Source: Lachnospiraceae bacterium
GTDB taxonomy: Bacteria > Bacillota_A > Clostridia > Lachnospirales > Lachnospiraceae
Assembly (NCBI GenBank): GCA_004556565.1
Contig: SFGN01000012.1
Coordinates: 1 to 64,000 of the forward strand
DNA length: 64,000 bases
Direction: 5' to 3'
Shown here: positions 52,371 to 61,167 of the stretch, piece after piece
How the letters are laid out: every line of letters begins with the position of its first letter
How positions within the stretch are numbered: position 1 is the first letter of the stretch
Notes under the pieces: generated by a model
What the model was told of the DNA's origin: nothing
The model's database searches: none
What the model saw: the letters and a program-made list of their open reading frames with translations, nothing else
Program-made: the position numbers and the translations under genes

Positions 52371-53633
52371 CTACTTCTTATTATTGGAATTGTATCTGTT
52401 TACCATGTTAGCCTTATCTGCAAGACTTCCAGGCTTTGCATTTTTCTTACTCTGAGATGCTTTTTCAAGTTTTTCTTTTCTTTCAGCTTCACTCATGGAA
52501 GACTTTCCTGATTTAACGTTTCTGGTGCTTGTTGTAGCCATTGATCTTACTTCTTTTGCCGGTGCACCGTTCTTCTCACGTTTTTTAGCTGCTTTTTTCT
52601 TACTTTCTTCAATAAGGTCATCTACAGACTTTCTATCCATATATTTGTTGATTACAACCTGCTGTACGCATCTTACAAGAGCACTCACCGCCCAGTAAAG
52701 ACCAAGTCCTGCCGGAAGTGTAAATCCGAGGAAGACAGACATCAGCGGCATCATATAAGTCATTGTCTTCATTGAATTTGCCATGTCATTTTCCGAATCT
52801 GACTGTGGCTGTGGCTGAAGCTTAACACTGAGAAACTGTGAGCCACCTGCTACAATAGGAATAATAACTGCAAGGATAATACCTATCACAGATGCGCTCG
52901 CGATTGAAGCCCTTAACATAGTCCACGGTGTCTCTGCTATATTAATACCAAGGAAATAGCTAAGATGACCTATAGTTTCTTTTGTAGAGAGTGCAATCTC
53001 TTCGATTGAAGGAATCTTTTCAACCAAAGTTGTCCATGTAGAATCCTGGAATTTATATAAAACATTTACCAGTGTATCTGCCTTAGAATAATCATAAGAA
53101 GAAGGATTCATCAGTACCGGACTTGCTTCACCTATTTTTTCCATGATTTTCTGGAAACCGTCTATCTGCATGATCTGGTTTACAACCGGCATATAGACAT
53201 TCTTAACACGTTCTACATAATTCGGAATGTTCTGAATAACCGGATATAATGCAAACAAAACCGGCATCTGGATCAGCATCGGAAGACATCCTCCTGTCGG
53301 TGAAGTTCCGTACTTATCATAAACCGCCTGAAGCTCTTCCTGCTGCTTCATCATCGAATTCTGATCTTTTTTTCCTTCGTATTTCTTATTAATTTTCTGG
53401 ATTTCAGGGTTCATTACCGCTGACATCTTTGACCACTTCTGCTGCTTGACTGTAAGTGGAATCATTAATGTGTAAATAATTATTGTGAAAATAATAATGC
53501 AGACACCAATGTTCTGTACATTGAACAGGCTGTCCATTACATTATAAATACCATTCATCAGTTTTCCAAGCAGCCATGCAATCTGATGAATTACCGGCCA
53601 GTCTCCATAACCGGCAGCCAATATACCATACAT
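52371..53633 (-). CDS. yidC: Membrane protein insertase YidC (SpoIIIJ/OxaA)
   Basis: 420 aa. Several hydrophobic helices (IGVCIIIFTIIIYTLMIPL, MPVLFALYPVIQNI, VIGIILAVIIPIVAGG, MPLMSVFLGFTLPAGLGLYW). The conserved hydrophilic-groove Arg region MIPLTVKQQKWSKMSAVMNPEIQKI and the C1 hairpin after it are present, and the C-terminus is Lys-rich. It inserts membrane proteins with or without Sec. The N-terminal Glu/Gly start has no lipoprotein Cys. Follows yidD by 12 nt. Confidence 0.95.
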   Translation of the reverse strand: MYGILAAGYGDWPVIHQIAWLLGKLMNGIYNVMDSLFNVQNIGVCIIIFTIIIYTLMIPLTVKQQKWSKMSAVMNPEIQKINKKYEGKKDQNSMMKQQEELQAVYDKYGTSPTGGCLPMLIQMPVLFALYPVIQNIPNYVERVKNVYMPVVNQIMQIDGFQKIMEKIGEASPVLMNPSSYDYSKADTLVNVLYKFQDSTWTTLVEKIPSIEEIALSTKETIGHLSYFLGINIAETPWTMLRASIASASVIGIILAVIIPIVAGGSQFLSVKLQPQPQSDSENDMANSMKTMTYMMPLMSVFLGFTLPAGLGLYWAVSALVRCVQQVVINKYMDRKSVDDLIEESKKKAAKKREKNGAPAKEVRSMATTSTRNVKSGKSSMSEAERKEKLEKASQSKKNAKPGSLADKANMVNRYNSNNKK

Positions 53634-53645
53634 TTCTTTTCCTCC

Positions 53646-53858
53646 TTATGGTACGGGATCATATCCGCCTTTTGCAAATGGATTGCAGCGCAGAATTCTC
53701 CAGGCTGTCAAAAGACCACCTTTCAAGACTCCATATTTTTCGATTGCCTCTATGCCATATTGTGAACAAGTCGGTGTATAAATGCAATGATATCTTACTT
53801 TAAGACCTGACAAATATTTCTGATAGAACCTAATCAATCCTATACATATCCTTTTCAT
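53646..53858 (-). CDS. yidD: Membrane protein insertion efficiency factor YidD
   Basis: 70 aa from ATG 53858 (GAGGGAAG upstream), beginning MKRICIGLIRFYQKYLS; the longer frame to 53903 overlaps rnpA and is rejected. Contains C-xxYTPTCSQYGIEAIEKYGVLKG and WRILRCNPFAKGGYDPVP, the YidD hallmarks with conserved Cys. A peripheral inner-membrane helper of YidC-dependent insertion. Confidence 0.95.
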   Translation of the reverse strand: MKRICIGLIRFYQKYLSGLKVRYHCIYTPTCSQYGIEAIEKYGVLKGGLLTAWRILRCNPFAKGGYDPVP

Positions 53859-53874
53859 CTGCGTCACTTCCCTC

Positions 53875-54222
53875 TTAGCAGCTTTGCTGCTGATATATCT
53901 CATGAAGCTTTCCCAGGTGGATCAATGCACTTTCCATTTCCAAATAATTAACACCTTTTGCACTGACTCTGACTACGAAAACAATGTCATATCCACAAAG
54001 GAAACAGTCTTCTTGAAGTCGATAGCTTTCCCTGACCAGCCTTGTAAGACGATGCCTCACAACACTGTTCCCAACCTTTTTACTTACAGAAATCCCAACC
54101 CTGTTCCTGTCAAGATTGTTCTCTTTTTTATACATTACCAAATATCTGTTCGCATAAGATATTCCATTTTCATAAACGTTTTGAAAATCTTTGTTTTTTC
54201 TAAGAGATTCAGAAAATTTCAT
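53875..54222 (-). CDS. rnpA: Ribonuclease P protein component
   Basis: 115 aa. Starts MKFSESLRKNKDFQNVYENGISY; the RNR-type motif reads VGISVSKKVGNSVVRHRLTRLVRES, with several basic residues that contact the RNase P RNA; ends with FVVRVSAKGVNYLEMESALIHL. It supports 5' maturation of tRNAs. Lies 66 nt after rpmH. Confidence 0.96.
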   Translation of the reverse strand: MKFSESLRKNKDFQNVYENGISYANRYLVMYKKENNLDRNRVGISVSKKVGNSVVRHRLTRLVRESYRLQEDCFLCGYDIVFVVRVSAKGVNYLEMESALIHLGKLHEIYQQQSC

Positions 54223-54288
54223 AGATATCCTCTATTCTTTAAAAAGCATTTTAATTTTAAATAGAAGAAAAGGCCACATAGATGCGGC

Positions 54289-54423
54289 CTAAGCTGATAA
54301 CTGTTTTCTTCCTTTTGCTCTTCTTGCAGCTAAAACCTTTCTTCCGCCTGCAGTACTCATTCTTGCTCTGAAACCATGAACTTTAGATCTTGATCTCTTT
54401 TTTGGCTGAAATGTCATTTTCAT
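54289..54423 (-). CDS. rpmH: Ribosomal protein bL34
   Basis: 44 aa, short and very basic: MKMTFQPKKRSRSKVHGFRAR, MSTAGGRKVLAARRAKGRKQ. Full-length for bL34, a component of the 50S subunit. GGGAGG upstream of ATG 54423. A short inverted repeat follows its stop (GGCCACAT...ATGCGGCC, 54271-54290), possibly partial attenuation before rnpA. Confidence 0.97.
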   Translation of the reverse strand: MKMTFQPKKRSRSKVHGFRARMSTAGGRKVLAARRAKGRKQLSA

Positions 54424-54549
54424 TATCCATACACCTCCCTTTTACTCATATACTTATCATAAAGTATCTTTACAATAATATCTAATTCCTTAGCCTGTCC
54501 TTTCAGACAATAATAAATCATAAAAATGCCTGCAAAGACACTGCTAATA

Positions 54550-54578
54550 ATTATATTCAATTAAATCAATTAAGTCAA
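54550..54578 (-). promoter_or_regulatory. Promoter of the rpmH-rnpA-yidD-yidC-khpB operon
   Basis: On the minus strand: -35 TTGACT (54573-54578), exactly 17-nt spacer, -10 TATAAT (54550-54555). Near-perfect sigma-A promoter, 127 nt before the rpmH start. Confidence 0.85.
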
Positions 54579-54599
54579 GTAAAATATACTATTTTTTAG

Positions 54600-54810
54600 T
54601 AATAGAGCGAGTAGAATTATTATTCCACATAGTTATCCACATTTTTTAAAATATTTATCCACATGTGTGAATATGTGGATAACCCGTGGATAAGTATGGG
54701 ATAATCCGGGTATAACATGTGAATTCATTTTTTTATAATTCATATTACTTATATATAAAGGGTTTTATAGTGTGAATAGTGTTACTTATAGTTATCCACA
54801 CCTTTTTTGA
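54600..54810. other. oriC, DnaA-box cluster upstream of dnaA
   Basis: Perfect DnaA boxes TTATCCACA at 54633-54641, 54655-54663, 54792-54800 and inverted TGTGGATAA at 54674-54682, with a near-box CGTGGATAA at 54685-54693 and degenerate ones between. Flanked by AT-rich stretches suitable for unwinding (54535-54600 and 54725-54780). Confidence 0.9.
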
Positions 54811-54839
54811 TTGCTTAAGTTATTGTTTTGATGTAGAAT
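54811..54839 (+). promoter_or_regulatory. dnaA promoter
   Basis: -35 TTGCTT (54811-54816), 17-nt spacer, -10 TAGAAT (54834-54839). A DnaA box (54792-54800) lies just upstream, consistent with autoregulation. AGGAG at 54886-54890 serves ATG 54900. Confidence 0.7.
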
Positions 54840-54899
54840 ATAGAAGAGAGACTGCCTCATGACATCTCTCTATTATTAACTGATTAGGAGTTACCACAG

Positions 54900-56270
54900 A
54901 TGAACATCGTAATAGAAAACTGGGACAAAATATTGAATAAAATGAAATTAGAATACTGTTCGTCAAACATTGCCTACAGTACCTGGGTCGAGCCCCTTAC
55001 TGTATATGAGGTTACGAACGATACAGTTTATATCCTGGTCCAGATGAAAGCAAGCCTGGAACATATCGAAGAAAAGTATCTTCTTCCTTTTAAAGTATGC
55101 ATTGCAGAAGTCACCGACCACGAGTATGACGTATCTTTTGTCACCGAAGACAACGAAGTTATCAAGAGCAAAAAAGAAGCAGTTTCTAAAAATCAGAAAT
55201 TAAATGCTATATTTGAGAAGGCAAACCTGAACCCGAAATATACATTTGATACTTTTGTTGTGGGCAAAAATAATCATTTTGCACATGCAGTTTCTGTTGC
55301 TGTTGCGGAATCCCCGGGTGAGATTTACAATCCTTTGTTCATCCATGGCGGTGTAGGGCTTGGAAAAACACACCTTATGCATTCCATCGCCCATTTTATT
55401 CTTGAAAAAGATCCCACAAAAAAAGTTCTTTACGTAACAAGCGAAACCTTCACTAACGAACTGATCGAGGCTCTTAAAACCGGTAAAAACGGCAATGATC
55501 TGGCAATTACCGCTTTTAGGAACCGTTATCGTAATATAGATGTTCTTCTTATTGATGATATACAGTTTATTATAGGAAAGGAAAGCACACAGGAAGAGTT
55601 TTTCCATACCTTCAATCATCTTCATGTATCCGGGAAACATATTATTATCTCCAGCGACAGACCGCCCAGAGATATAGCTCCTCTTGAAGAACGTCTCCGT
55701 ACCAGATTTGAATGGGGAGTCCTGGCCGATATCTCCAAGCCTGATTACGAGACACGAATGGCAATTCTCCGTAAAAAAGTGGAACTGGACGGGCTGGAAA
55801 AGTACCACATTCCAAATGATGTACTTCAGTATATTGCCAACAATATTAAATCAAACATCCGTGAACTTGAAGGTTCCCTTAATAAACTGATTGCTCTTTC
55901 AAACCTGGAGCAAAAACCGATTGACATTCCGCTCGCAGCCGAAGCGCTGAAAGATATGATTTCTCCGGGCGATGCCCGGCAAGTCACACCGGAACTTATT
56001 ATAGAAACTGTATCGGAGCACTTTAATATTCCTGTGTCTGAACTGAGAAGCAAAAAGAGAAATGCAGAAATTGTTCTTCCACGGCAGATTACCATGTATC
56101 TTTGCCGTACAATGACTGATGCTCCTCTTAAGGCGATCGGTGCGCTCCTCGGAGGAAAAGATCATTCATCCGTAAGCCACGGAGCGGACAAAATAGCAGA
56201 AAGTATACAGACAGACGAGGCACTCAACAATACAGTTAATATTATACGGAAAAAACTGAATCCATTTTAA
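54900..56270 (+). CDS. dnaA: Replication initiator DnaA
   Basis: 456 aa. Domain I at the N-terminus, a short linker, AAA+ domain with FIHGGVGLGKTHLMH (Walker A near 150) and VLLIDDIQFI (Walker B near 216), LRTRFEWGVLADISKPD, and the C-terminal HTH with the box-binding signature LLGGKDHSSVSHGADKI near residue 415. It binds the boxes listed at oriC and opens the origin with ATP. Confidence 0.98.
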   Translation: MNIVIENWDKILNKMKLEYCSSNIAYSTWVEPLTVYEVTNDTVYILVQMKASLEHIEEKYLLPFKVCIAEVTDHEYDVSFVTEDNEVIKSKKEAVSKNQKLNAIFEKANLNPKYTFDTFVVGKNNHFAHAVSVAVAESPGEIYNPLFIHGGVGLGKTHLMHSIAHFILEKDPTKKVLYVTSETFTNELIEALKTGKNGNDLAITAFRNRYRNIDVLLIDDIQFIIGKESTQEEFFHTFNHLHVSGKHIIISSDRPPRDIAPLEERLRTRFEWGVLADISKPDYETRMAILRKKVELDGLEKYHIPNDVLQYIANNIKSNIRELEGSLNKLIALSNLEQKPIDIPLAAEALKDMISPGDARQVTPELIIETVSEHFNIPVSELRSKKRNAEIVLPRQITMYLCRTMTDAPLKAIGALLGGKDHSSVSHGADKIAESIQTDEALNNTVNIIRKKLNPF

Positions 56271-56289
56271 GATTGATATAATTTAAATT

Positions 56290-56480
56290 AACGCAGTTTT
56301 CTGTGGACAAATATGTTGATAAGTATGTGGACAGACTGTGAATTGTTAACTTAAGAATAACTTTCATGATTTAAGCCCGGATTTTATCCCCATCAAAATC
56401 ACATACTGTCCAGTTGATTTCAACAGACTTATCAAAGCCAAAAATCCCTACAGAATCAGGGTTTCAGATACTTATCAACT
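56290..56480. other. Second DnaA-box group between dnaA and dnaN
   Basis: The 319-nt gap 56271-56589 contains TGTGGACAA (56302-56310), TGTTGATAA (56314-56322), TATGTGGACAG (about 56325-56335) and TTATCAACT (about 56472-56480), all one or two mismatches from the DnaA box. This gives a bipartite origin as in Bacillus. Otherwise no feature. Confidence 0.65.
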
Positions 56481-56589
56481 TTTCCACAGCCCCTAATACT
56501 AAGAAGACGGAATTAATTTATATATATATTTATAAAAAAAGCAGCCCGGAAGTTTATCCACCTCGGGAGAAGAAAGGAGTTTTTCACTC

Positions 56590-57699
56590 ATGAAAATTAT
56601 GTGCAGCAAAAATAATCTTGTTAAAGGAGTCGGAATCGTATCTAAGGCTGTCCCCTCAAAGACAACCATGCCTATCCTTGAATGTATTCTGATTGATGCC
56701 ACAACTGATGTCATTAAATTAACTGCCAATGATATGGATCTTGGAATTGAAACTCGTATTGAAGGTGATATCATCGAAAGAGGAGTCATTGCCCTAAATG
56801 CAAAAATTTTCTCCGATATCGTCAGAAAACTTCCCGACAATGATGTCACGATCGAAACTGACGACAACAATCAAACTTTAATCAAATGCGAAAAAGCCAG
56901 ATTTCATATTGCTGCACAGTCAGGAGATGAATTTTCCTGCCTTCCACAGATTGAAAAAGAAAATTTCATTACAATTTCGGAATTTTCTCTGAAAGAAGCA
57001 ATACGTCAGACTATATTCTCGATAGCTGATAATGATACAAACAAAATGATGGCAGGGGAATTATTTGAAATTGAAAATAATACGCTCAGAGTTGTATCCC
57101 TGGATGGACACCGTATTTCCATCAGAAAAATAGAACTTAATGATTCTTATGAGAAAACGAAAGTAATTGTTCCGGGAAAAACTCTTCAGGAAATTGCAAA
57201 AATCATCGGTGGTGAAGCAGAAAATATGGCAGACATATCTTTTACAAAGAATCATATTGTGTTTGAATTCGGTGAAACTGTTGTTGTATCACGGCTTATT
57301 GAAGGTGAATATTTCAGAATCAATCAAATGCTTTCCAGCGATTATGAGACAAAAGTCAGAATAAATAAAAGAGAACTGCTGAACTGTATTGACAGGGCAA
57401 CACTTTTCATCAAAGAAAATGATAAAAAGCCAATTATCATCAATATTGGGGATGATGTCATGGAATTGAAGATTACTTCCCAGATCGGATCCATGAATGA
57501 AGAAATCATGATTTCAAAAGAAGGGAAAGATCTCATGATCGGCTTCAATCCGAGGTTTCTTATCGATGCATTAAGAGTTATTGATGATGAAGAGGTCGAC
57601 CTGTATTTCATGAATGCGAAAGCACCATGTTTTATCAAAGATGAGGAACAATCTTACATTTATCTGATTCTTCCGGTTAATTTTAACACGGTAGCTTAA
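56590..57699 (+). CDS. dnaN: DNA polymerase III beta sliding clamp
   Basis: 369 aa, normal length. Three repeated clamp domains; recognisable MPILECILIDA near the start, ANDMDLGIETRI, LPDNDVTIETDD, EGEYFRINQML and the C-terminal YIYLILPVNFN. It forms the ring that tethers polymerase III. AGAAAGGAG upstream of the ATG at 56590. Confidence 0.97.
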   Translation: MKIMCSKNNLVKGVGIVSKAVPSKTTMPILECILIDATTDVIKLTANDMDLGIETRIEGDIIERGVIALNAKIFSDIVRKLPDNDVTIETDDNNQTLIKCEKARFHIAAQSGDEFSCLPQIEKENFITISEFSLKEAIRQTIFSIADNDTNKMMAGELFEIENNTLRVVSLDGHRISIRKIELNDSYEKTKVIVPGKTLQEIAKIIGGEAENMADISFTKNHIVFEFGETVVVSRLIEGEYFRINQMLSSDYETKVRINKRELLNCIDRATLFIKENDKKPIIINIGDDVMELKITSQIGSMNEEIMISKEGKDLMIGFNPRFLIDALRVIDDEEVDLYFMNAKAPCFIKDEEQSYIYLILPVNFNTVA

Positions 57700-57756
57700 T
57701 ACAGACATGATATATATGACAGATGATTTTGAATCTTAGTCAGGAAAGGCATGATT

Positions 57757-57972
57757 ATGGATATTATAAAGTTAAGAGAAAAGGATGAATTTATTAAACT
57801 TGGACAGGCTTTGAAGGCAGCGGGACTGGTAGAAAACGGTGCAGAGGCAAAAGAAGTAATCCAGGACGGAGAGGTATCTGTAAACGGTGAGACAGATACC
57901 AGACGAGGAAGGAAACTTTACGACGGAGATATCGTTGAGTATAATCATGAACAAATAAAAATTGAAAAATAA
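57757..57972 (+). CDS. rlbA: S4-domain RNA-binding protein RlbA/YaaA
   Basis: 71 aa from the ATG of MDIIKLREKDEFIKLGQALK (GGAAAGG upstream). An S4 domain: LVENGAEAKEVIQDGEVSVNGETDTRRGRKLYDGDIV. Conserved between dnaN and recF in Firmicutes. Thought to act in ribosome-related RNA binding; not essential for replication as far as known. Confidence 0.9.
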   Translation: MDIIKLREKDEFIKLGQALKAAGLVENGAEAKEVIQDGEVSVNGETDTRRGRKLYDGDIVEYNHEQIKIEK

Positions 57973-58054
57973 TCAAAAAGAGTGTAAGATATAAAGGATA
58001 GATGAAAATAATTTATCCGGTATCATATACCGACGATATAAAAGTGGAGAATTT

Positions 58055-59140
58055 ATGCTTATTAAAGCTTTGAAGCTTAAAAATTACAGAAATTATGAAT
58101 TACTGAATCTTTCTTTTGACCCCGGTACGAATATTTTGTATGGTGATAATGCCCAGGGCAAAACAAATGTACTTGAGGCATTGTATTTGACAGGAACAAC
58201 TAAATCACACAGGGGGGCAAAAGACAGGGATCTTATACAGTTTGGATATGACGAGTCTCATATTGAGACCGTAGTTGAAAAGAACGGAATAGATTTCGTG
58301 GTGGATATCCATCTGAAGAAAAACAGTCCGAAAGGAATTGCAGTCAATAAAATTCCGATAAGAAAAGCCGGAGAATTATTCGGTATTGTTCATTTTGTGT
58401 TTTTTTCTCCAGAGGATCTTAATATTATCAAAGAAGGACCGGCGGGAAGAAGAAGATTCATCGACATGGAACTCTCTCAGCTCGATAAAGTATATCTCAG
58501 CAATCTTTCCAGTTATAACAAAATCATAAACCAGAGAAATACTCTCCTGAAAGAAATTCCTTACAGAGAAGAACTGATGGAGACTCTGGACATATGGGAT
58601 ATACAGCTGGCAGAATATGGTACTCGAATTATTGAAAGTAGAAAAAAATTTATAGATCAGGTGAATGAAATTATTTCCGGAATCCACAGCCGGCTGACAG
58701 GAGGAAAGGAAAACATAACTTTGTCTTATGAATCATCAGTCGGAGATATGAATCTGGAGGAAGCTCTGAAAAAAAACCGGGAACGTGATCTGAGGCTGAA
58801 AAGTACGGCATCAGGGCCGCACAGAGATGATTTATGCTTTAAGTTGGGGGATATTGATATACGTAGATTTGGTTCGCAGGGACAGCAGAGGACAGCAGCT
58901 TTGTCATTGAAACTTTCGGAAATTGAGCTTGTAAAAATGCTGATTTGTGATACTCCGGTTTTATTACTTGATGATGTTCTGTCTGAACTGGATAAACACA
59001 GGCAAAACTATCTATTGGAAAGTATTAATGATATACAGACAGTCATTACCTGTACAGGGTTAGATGAATTTGTTAATAACAGGTTTTCTATCAACAAGAT
59101 TTTCCATGTAAAAAATGGAAAAGTAGCAAAAGAAAATTAG
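58055..59140 (+). CDS. recF: DNA replication and repair protein RecF
   Basis: 361 aa. Walker A LYGDNAQGKTNVLEALY near residue 30; EGPAGRRRFIDMELSQLD; signature SQGQQRTAALSLKLSE; Walker B VLLLDDVLSELD. SMC-like ATPase that with RecO and RecR loads RecA at gaps. Starts after GTGGAG; followed by gyrB after 11 nt. Confidence 0.97.
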   Translation: MLIKALKLKNYRNYELLNLSFDPGTNILYGDNAQGKTNVLEALYLTGTTKSHRGAKDRDLIQFGYDESHIETVVEKNGIDFVVDIHLKKNSPKGIAVNKIPIRKAGELFGIVHFVFFSPEDLNIIKEGPAGRRRFIDMELSQLDKVYLSNLSSYNKIINQRNTLLKEIPYREELMETLDIWDIQLAEYGTRIIESRKKFIDQVNEIISGIHSRLTGGKENITLSYESSVGDMNLEEALKKNRERDLRLKSTASGPHRDDLCFKLGDIDIRRFGSQGQQRTAALSLKLSEIELVKMLICDTPVLLLDDVLSELDKHRQNYLLESINDIQTVITCTGLDEFVNNRFSINKIFHVKNGKVAKEN

Positions 59141-59151
59141 GAGGTTTTTAA

Positions 59152-61089
59152 ATGGGGGCAATGGGTACGGAATTTGATGCTGAATATGGTGCAGATCAGA
59201 TTCAGATTCTGGAAGGTTTGGAGGCGGTTCGTAAAAGACCGGGAATGTACATTGGAAGCACTTCCCTGAGAGGACTTCATCATCTTGTGTACGAAATTGT
59301 TGATAATTCTGTAGATGAAGCATTGGCGGGATATTGTGATACAATTGAAATAACAATTCATCCGGACAATTCGGTCACTGTCATTGATAACGGCCGCGGT
59401 ATTCCGGTTGGAATTAATCATAAATCAGGACTTCCGGCAGTGGAAGTAGTATTTACGGTACTTCATGCAGGAGGAAAATTCGGAGGCGGGGGATACAAAG
59501 TATCCGGCGGACTTCACGGCGTAGGAGCGTCCGTAGTAAACGCACTTTCCGAATGGCTGGAAGTTGAGATTTGCCATGAAGGAAAAATATATAAACAACG
59601 GTATGAGAGAGGGAAGGTTGTTTTTAAACTGACTGTTACAGGGGAATGCGAACCTGACAGAACCGGAACAAAAGTCACATTTCTTCCTGACAAAGAAATT
59701 TTTGAAGATACCGTGTTTGATTTTGATACTCTGAAACAAAGATTTCGTGAAATGGCATTTCTTACAAAAGGACTTAAAATCATCCTCGGGGATGAGAGAG
59801 AAGAAAAGCCGGTGGAAAAATCTTTCCACTATGAAGGCGGGATCAAAGAATTTGTAACTTATCTGAACAAAAGTAAAACTGCTTTGTATGACCAGATCAT
59901 TTACTGTGAAGGATACAAAGATGAAGTTTATGTGGAAGTTGCCATGCAGCATAATGATTCCTACAATGATAATACCTATGGTTTTGTAAATAATATTACA
60001 ACTCCGGAGGGAGGAACGCATGTCGTAGGTTTCCGGAATGCTCTGACTAAAACATTTAATGATTATGCAAGAAAGAATAAACTGCTGAAGGACAGCGAAC
60101 CGAACCTTACAGGGGAAGATATCCGTGAAGGATTGACTGCCATTATCAGCGTTAAGATAGCAGACCCTCAATTTGAGGGTCAGACGAAACAGAAACTTGG
60201 AAACAGCGAGGCAAGAAGTGCGGTCGATAATATTGTCAGCACACAGCTCGGCATTTTCCTTGAACAGAATCCGAATGTTGCAAAGATTACGATTGAAAAA
60301 TCTGTACTTGCACAGAGGGCAAGGGAAGCTGCAAGAAAGGCGCGTGATCTGACAAGAAGAAAATCTGCTCTGGAAGGAATGTCACTGCCGGGAAAGCTGG
60401 CCGACTGCTCTGATAAAGATCCGGCGAATTGTGAAATTTATATCGTTGAGGGAGATTCTGCGGGTGGTTCTGCAAAAACAGCAAGAGACCGTGCGACTCA
60501 GGCGATTCTCCCGCTGCGCGGAAAAATTCTGAATGTTGAAAAGGCAAGGCTTGATAAAATATATGGAAATGCGGAAATTAAAGCAATGATTACTGCATTT
60601 GGAACAGGAATCCATGATGATTTTGATATAAGTAAACTGAGGTATCATAAAATTATTATTATGACTGATGCCGATGTGGACGGTGCTCATATCAGTACGT
60701 TATTATTAACATTCCTTTATCGTTTTATGCCTGAATTAATCCGTCAGGGATATGTTTATCTTGCACAGCCGCCTCTTTATAAGCTTGAGAAAAATAAAAA
60801 AGTGTGGTATGCCTACAGTGACGAAGAGCTGAACAGTATACTTACGGAAGTAGGAAGAGACGGAAATAACAAGATTCAGCGTTATAAAGGTCTTGGTGAA
60901 ATGGATGCGGAACAGCTTTGGGATACTACCATGGATCCGGAGCACAGAATCTTATTAAGAGTTACTATGGATGATACGACAACTTCGGAGCTGGATCTGA
61001 CTTTCACCACGCTGATGGGAGATAAAGTTGAGCCAAGAAGGGAATTTATCGAGGAAAATGCAAGGTTTGTAAGAAATCTTGATATTTAA
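59152..61089 (+). CDS. gyrB: DNA gyrase subunit B
   Basis: 645 aa. GHKL ATPase domain with VDNSVDEALAGYC, VIDNGRGIPVGIN and GLHGVGASVVNALSEWL; transducer; TOPRIM domain with YIVEGDSAGGSA, PLRGKILNVEKARL and MTDADVDGAHI; ends with RREFIEENARFVRNLDI. ATPase and Mg-binding subunit of gyrase. AGGAGG upstream of ATG 59152. Confidence 0.98.
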   Translation: MGAMGTEFDAEYGADQIQILEGLEAVRKRPGMYIGSTSLRGLHHLVYEIVDNSVDEALAGYCDTIEITIHPDNSVTVIDNGRGIPVGINHKSGLPAVEVVFTVLHAGGKFGGGGYKVSGGLHGVGASVVNALSEWLEVEICHEGKIYKQRYERGKVVFKLTVTGECEPDRTGTKVTFLPDKEIFEDTVFDFDTLKQRFREMAFLTKGLKIILGDEREEKPVEKSFHYEGGIKEFVTYLNKSKTALYDQIIYCEGYKDEVYVEVAMQHNDSYNDNTYGFVNNITTPEGGTHVVGFRNALTKTFNDYARKNKLLKDSEPNLTGEDIREGLTAIISVKIADPQFEGQTKQKLGNSEARSAVDNIVSTQLGIFLEQNPNVAKITIEKSVLAQRAREAARKARDLTRRKSALEGMSLPGKLADCSDKDPANCEIYIVEGDSAGGSAKTARDRATQAILPLRGKILNVEKARLDKIYGNAEIKAMITAFGTGIHDDFDISKLRYHKIIIMTDADVDGAHISTLLLTFLYRFMPELIRQGYVYLAQPPLYKLEKNKKVWYAYSDEELNSILTEVGRDGNNKIQRYKGLGEMDAEQLWDTTMDPEHRILLRVTMDDTTTSELDLTFTTLMGDKVEPRREFIEENARFVRNLDI

Positions 61090-61167
61090 TAATGACCCGT
61101 TATGCATTGAAATATTATGCTTTGAAACGTTGTGCATTGAAAAATGCATTGAAAAAGGAGATAAATA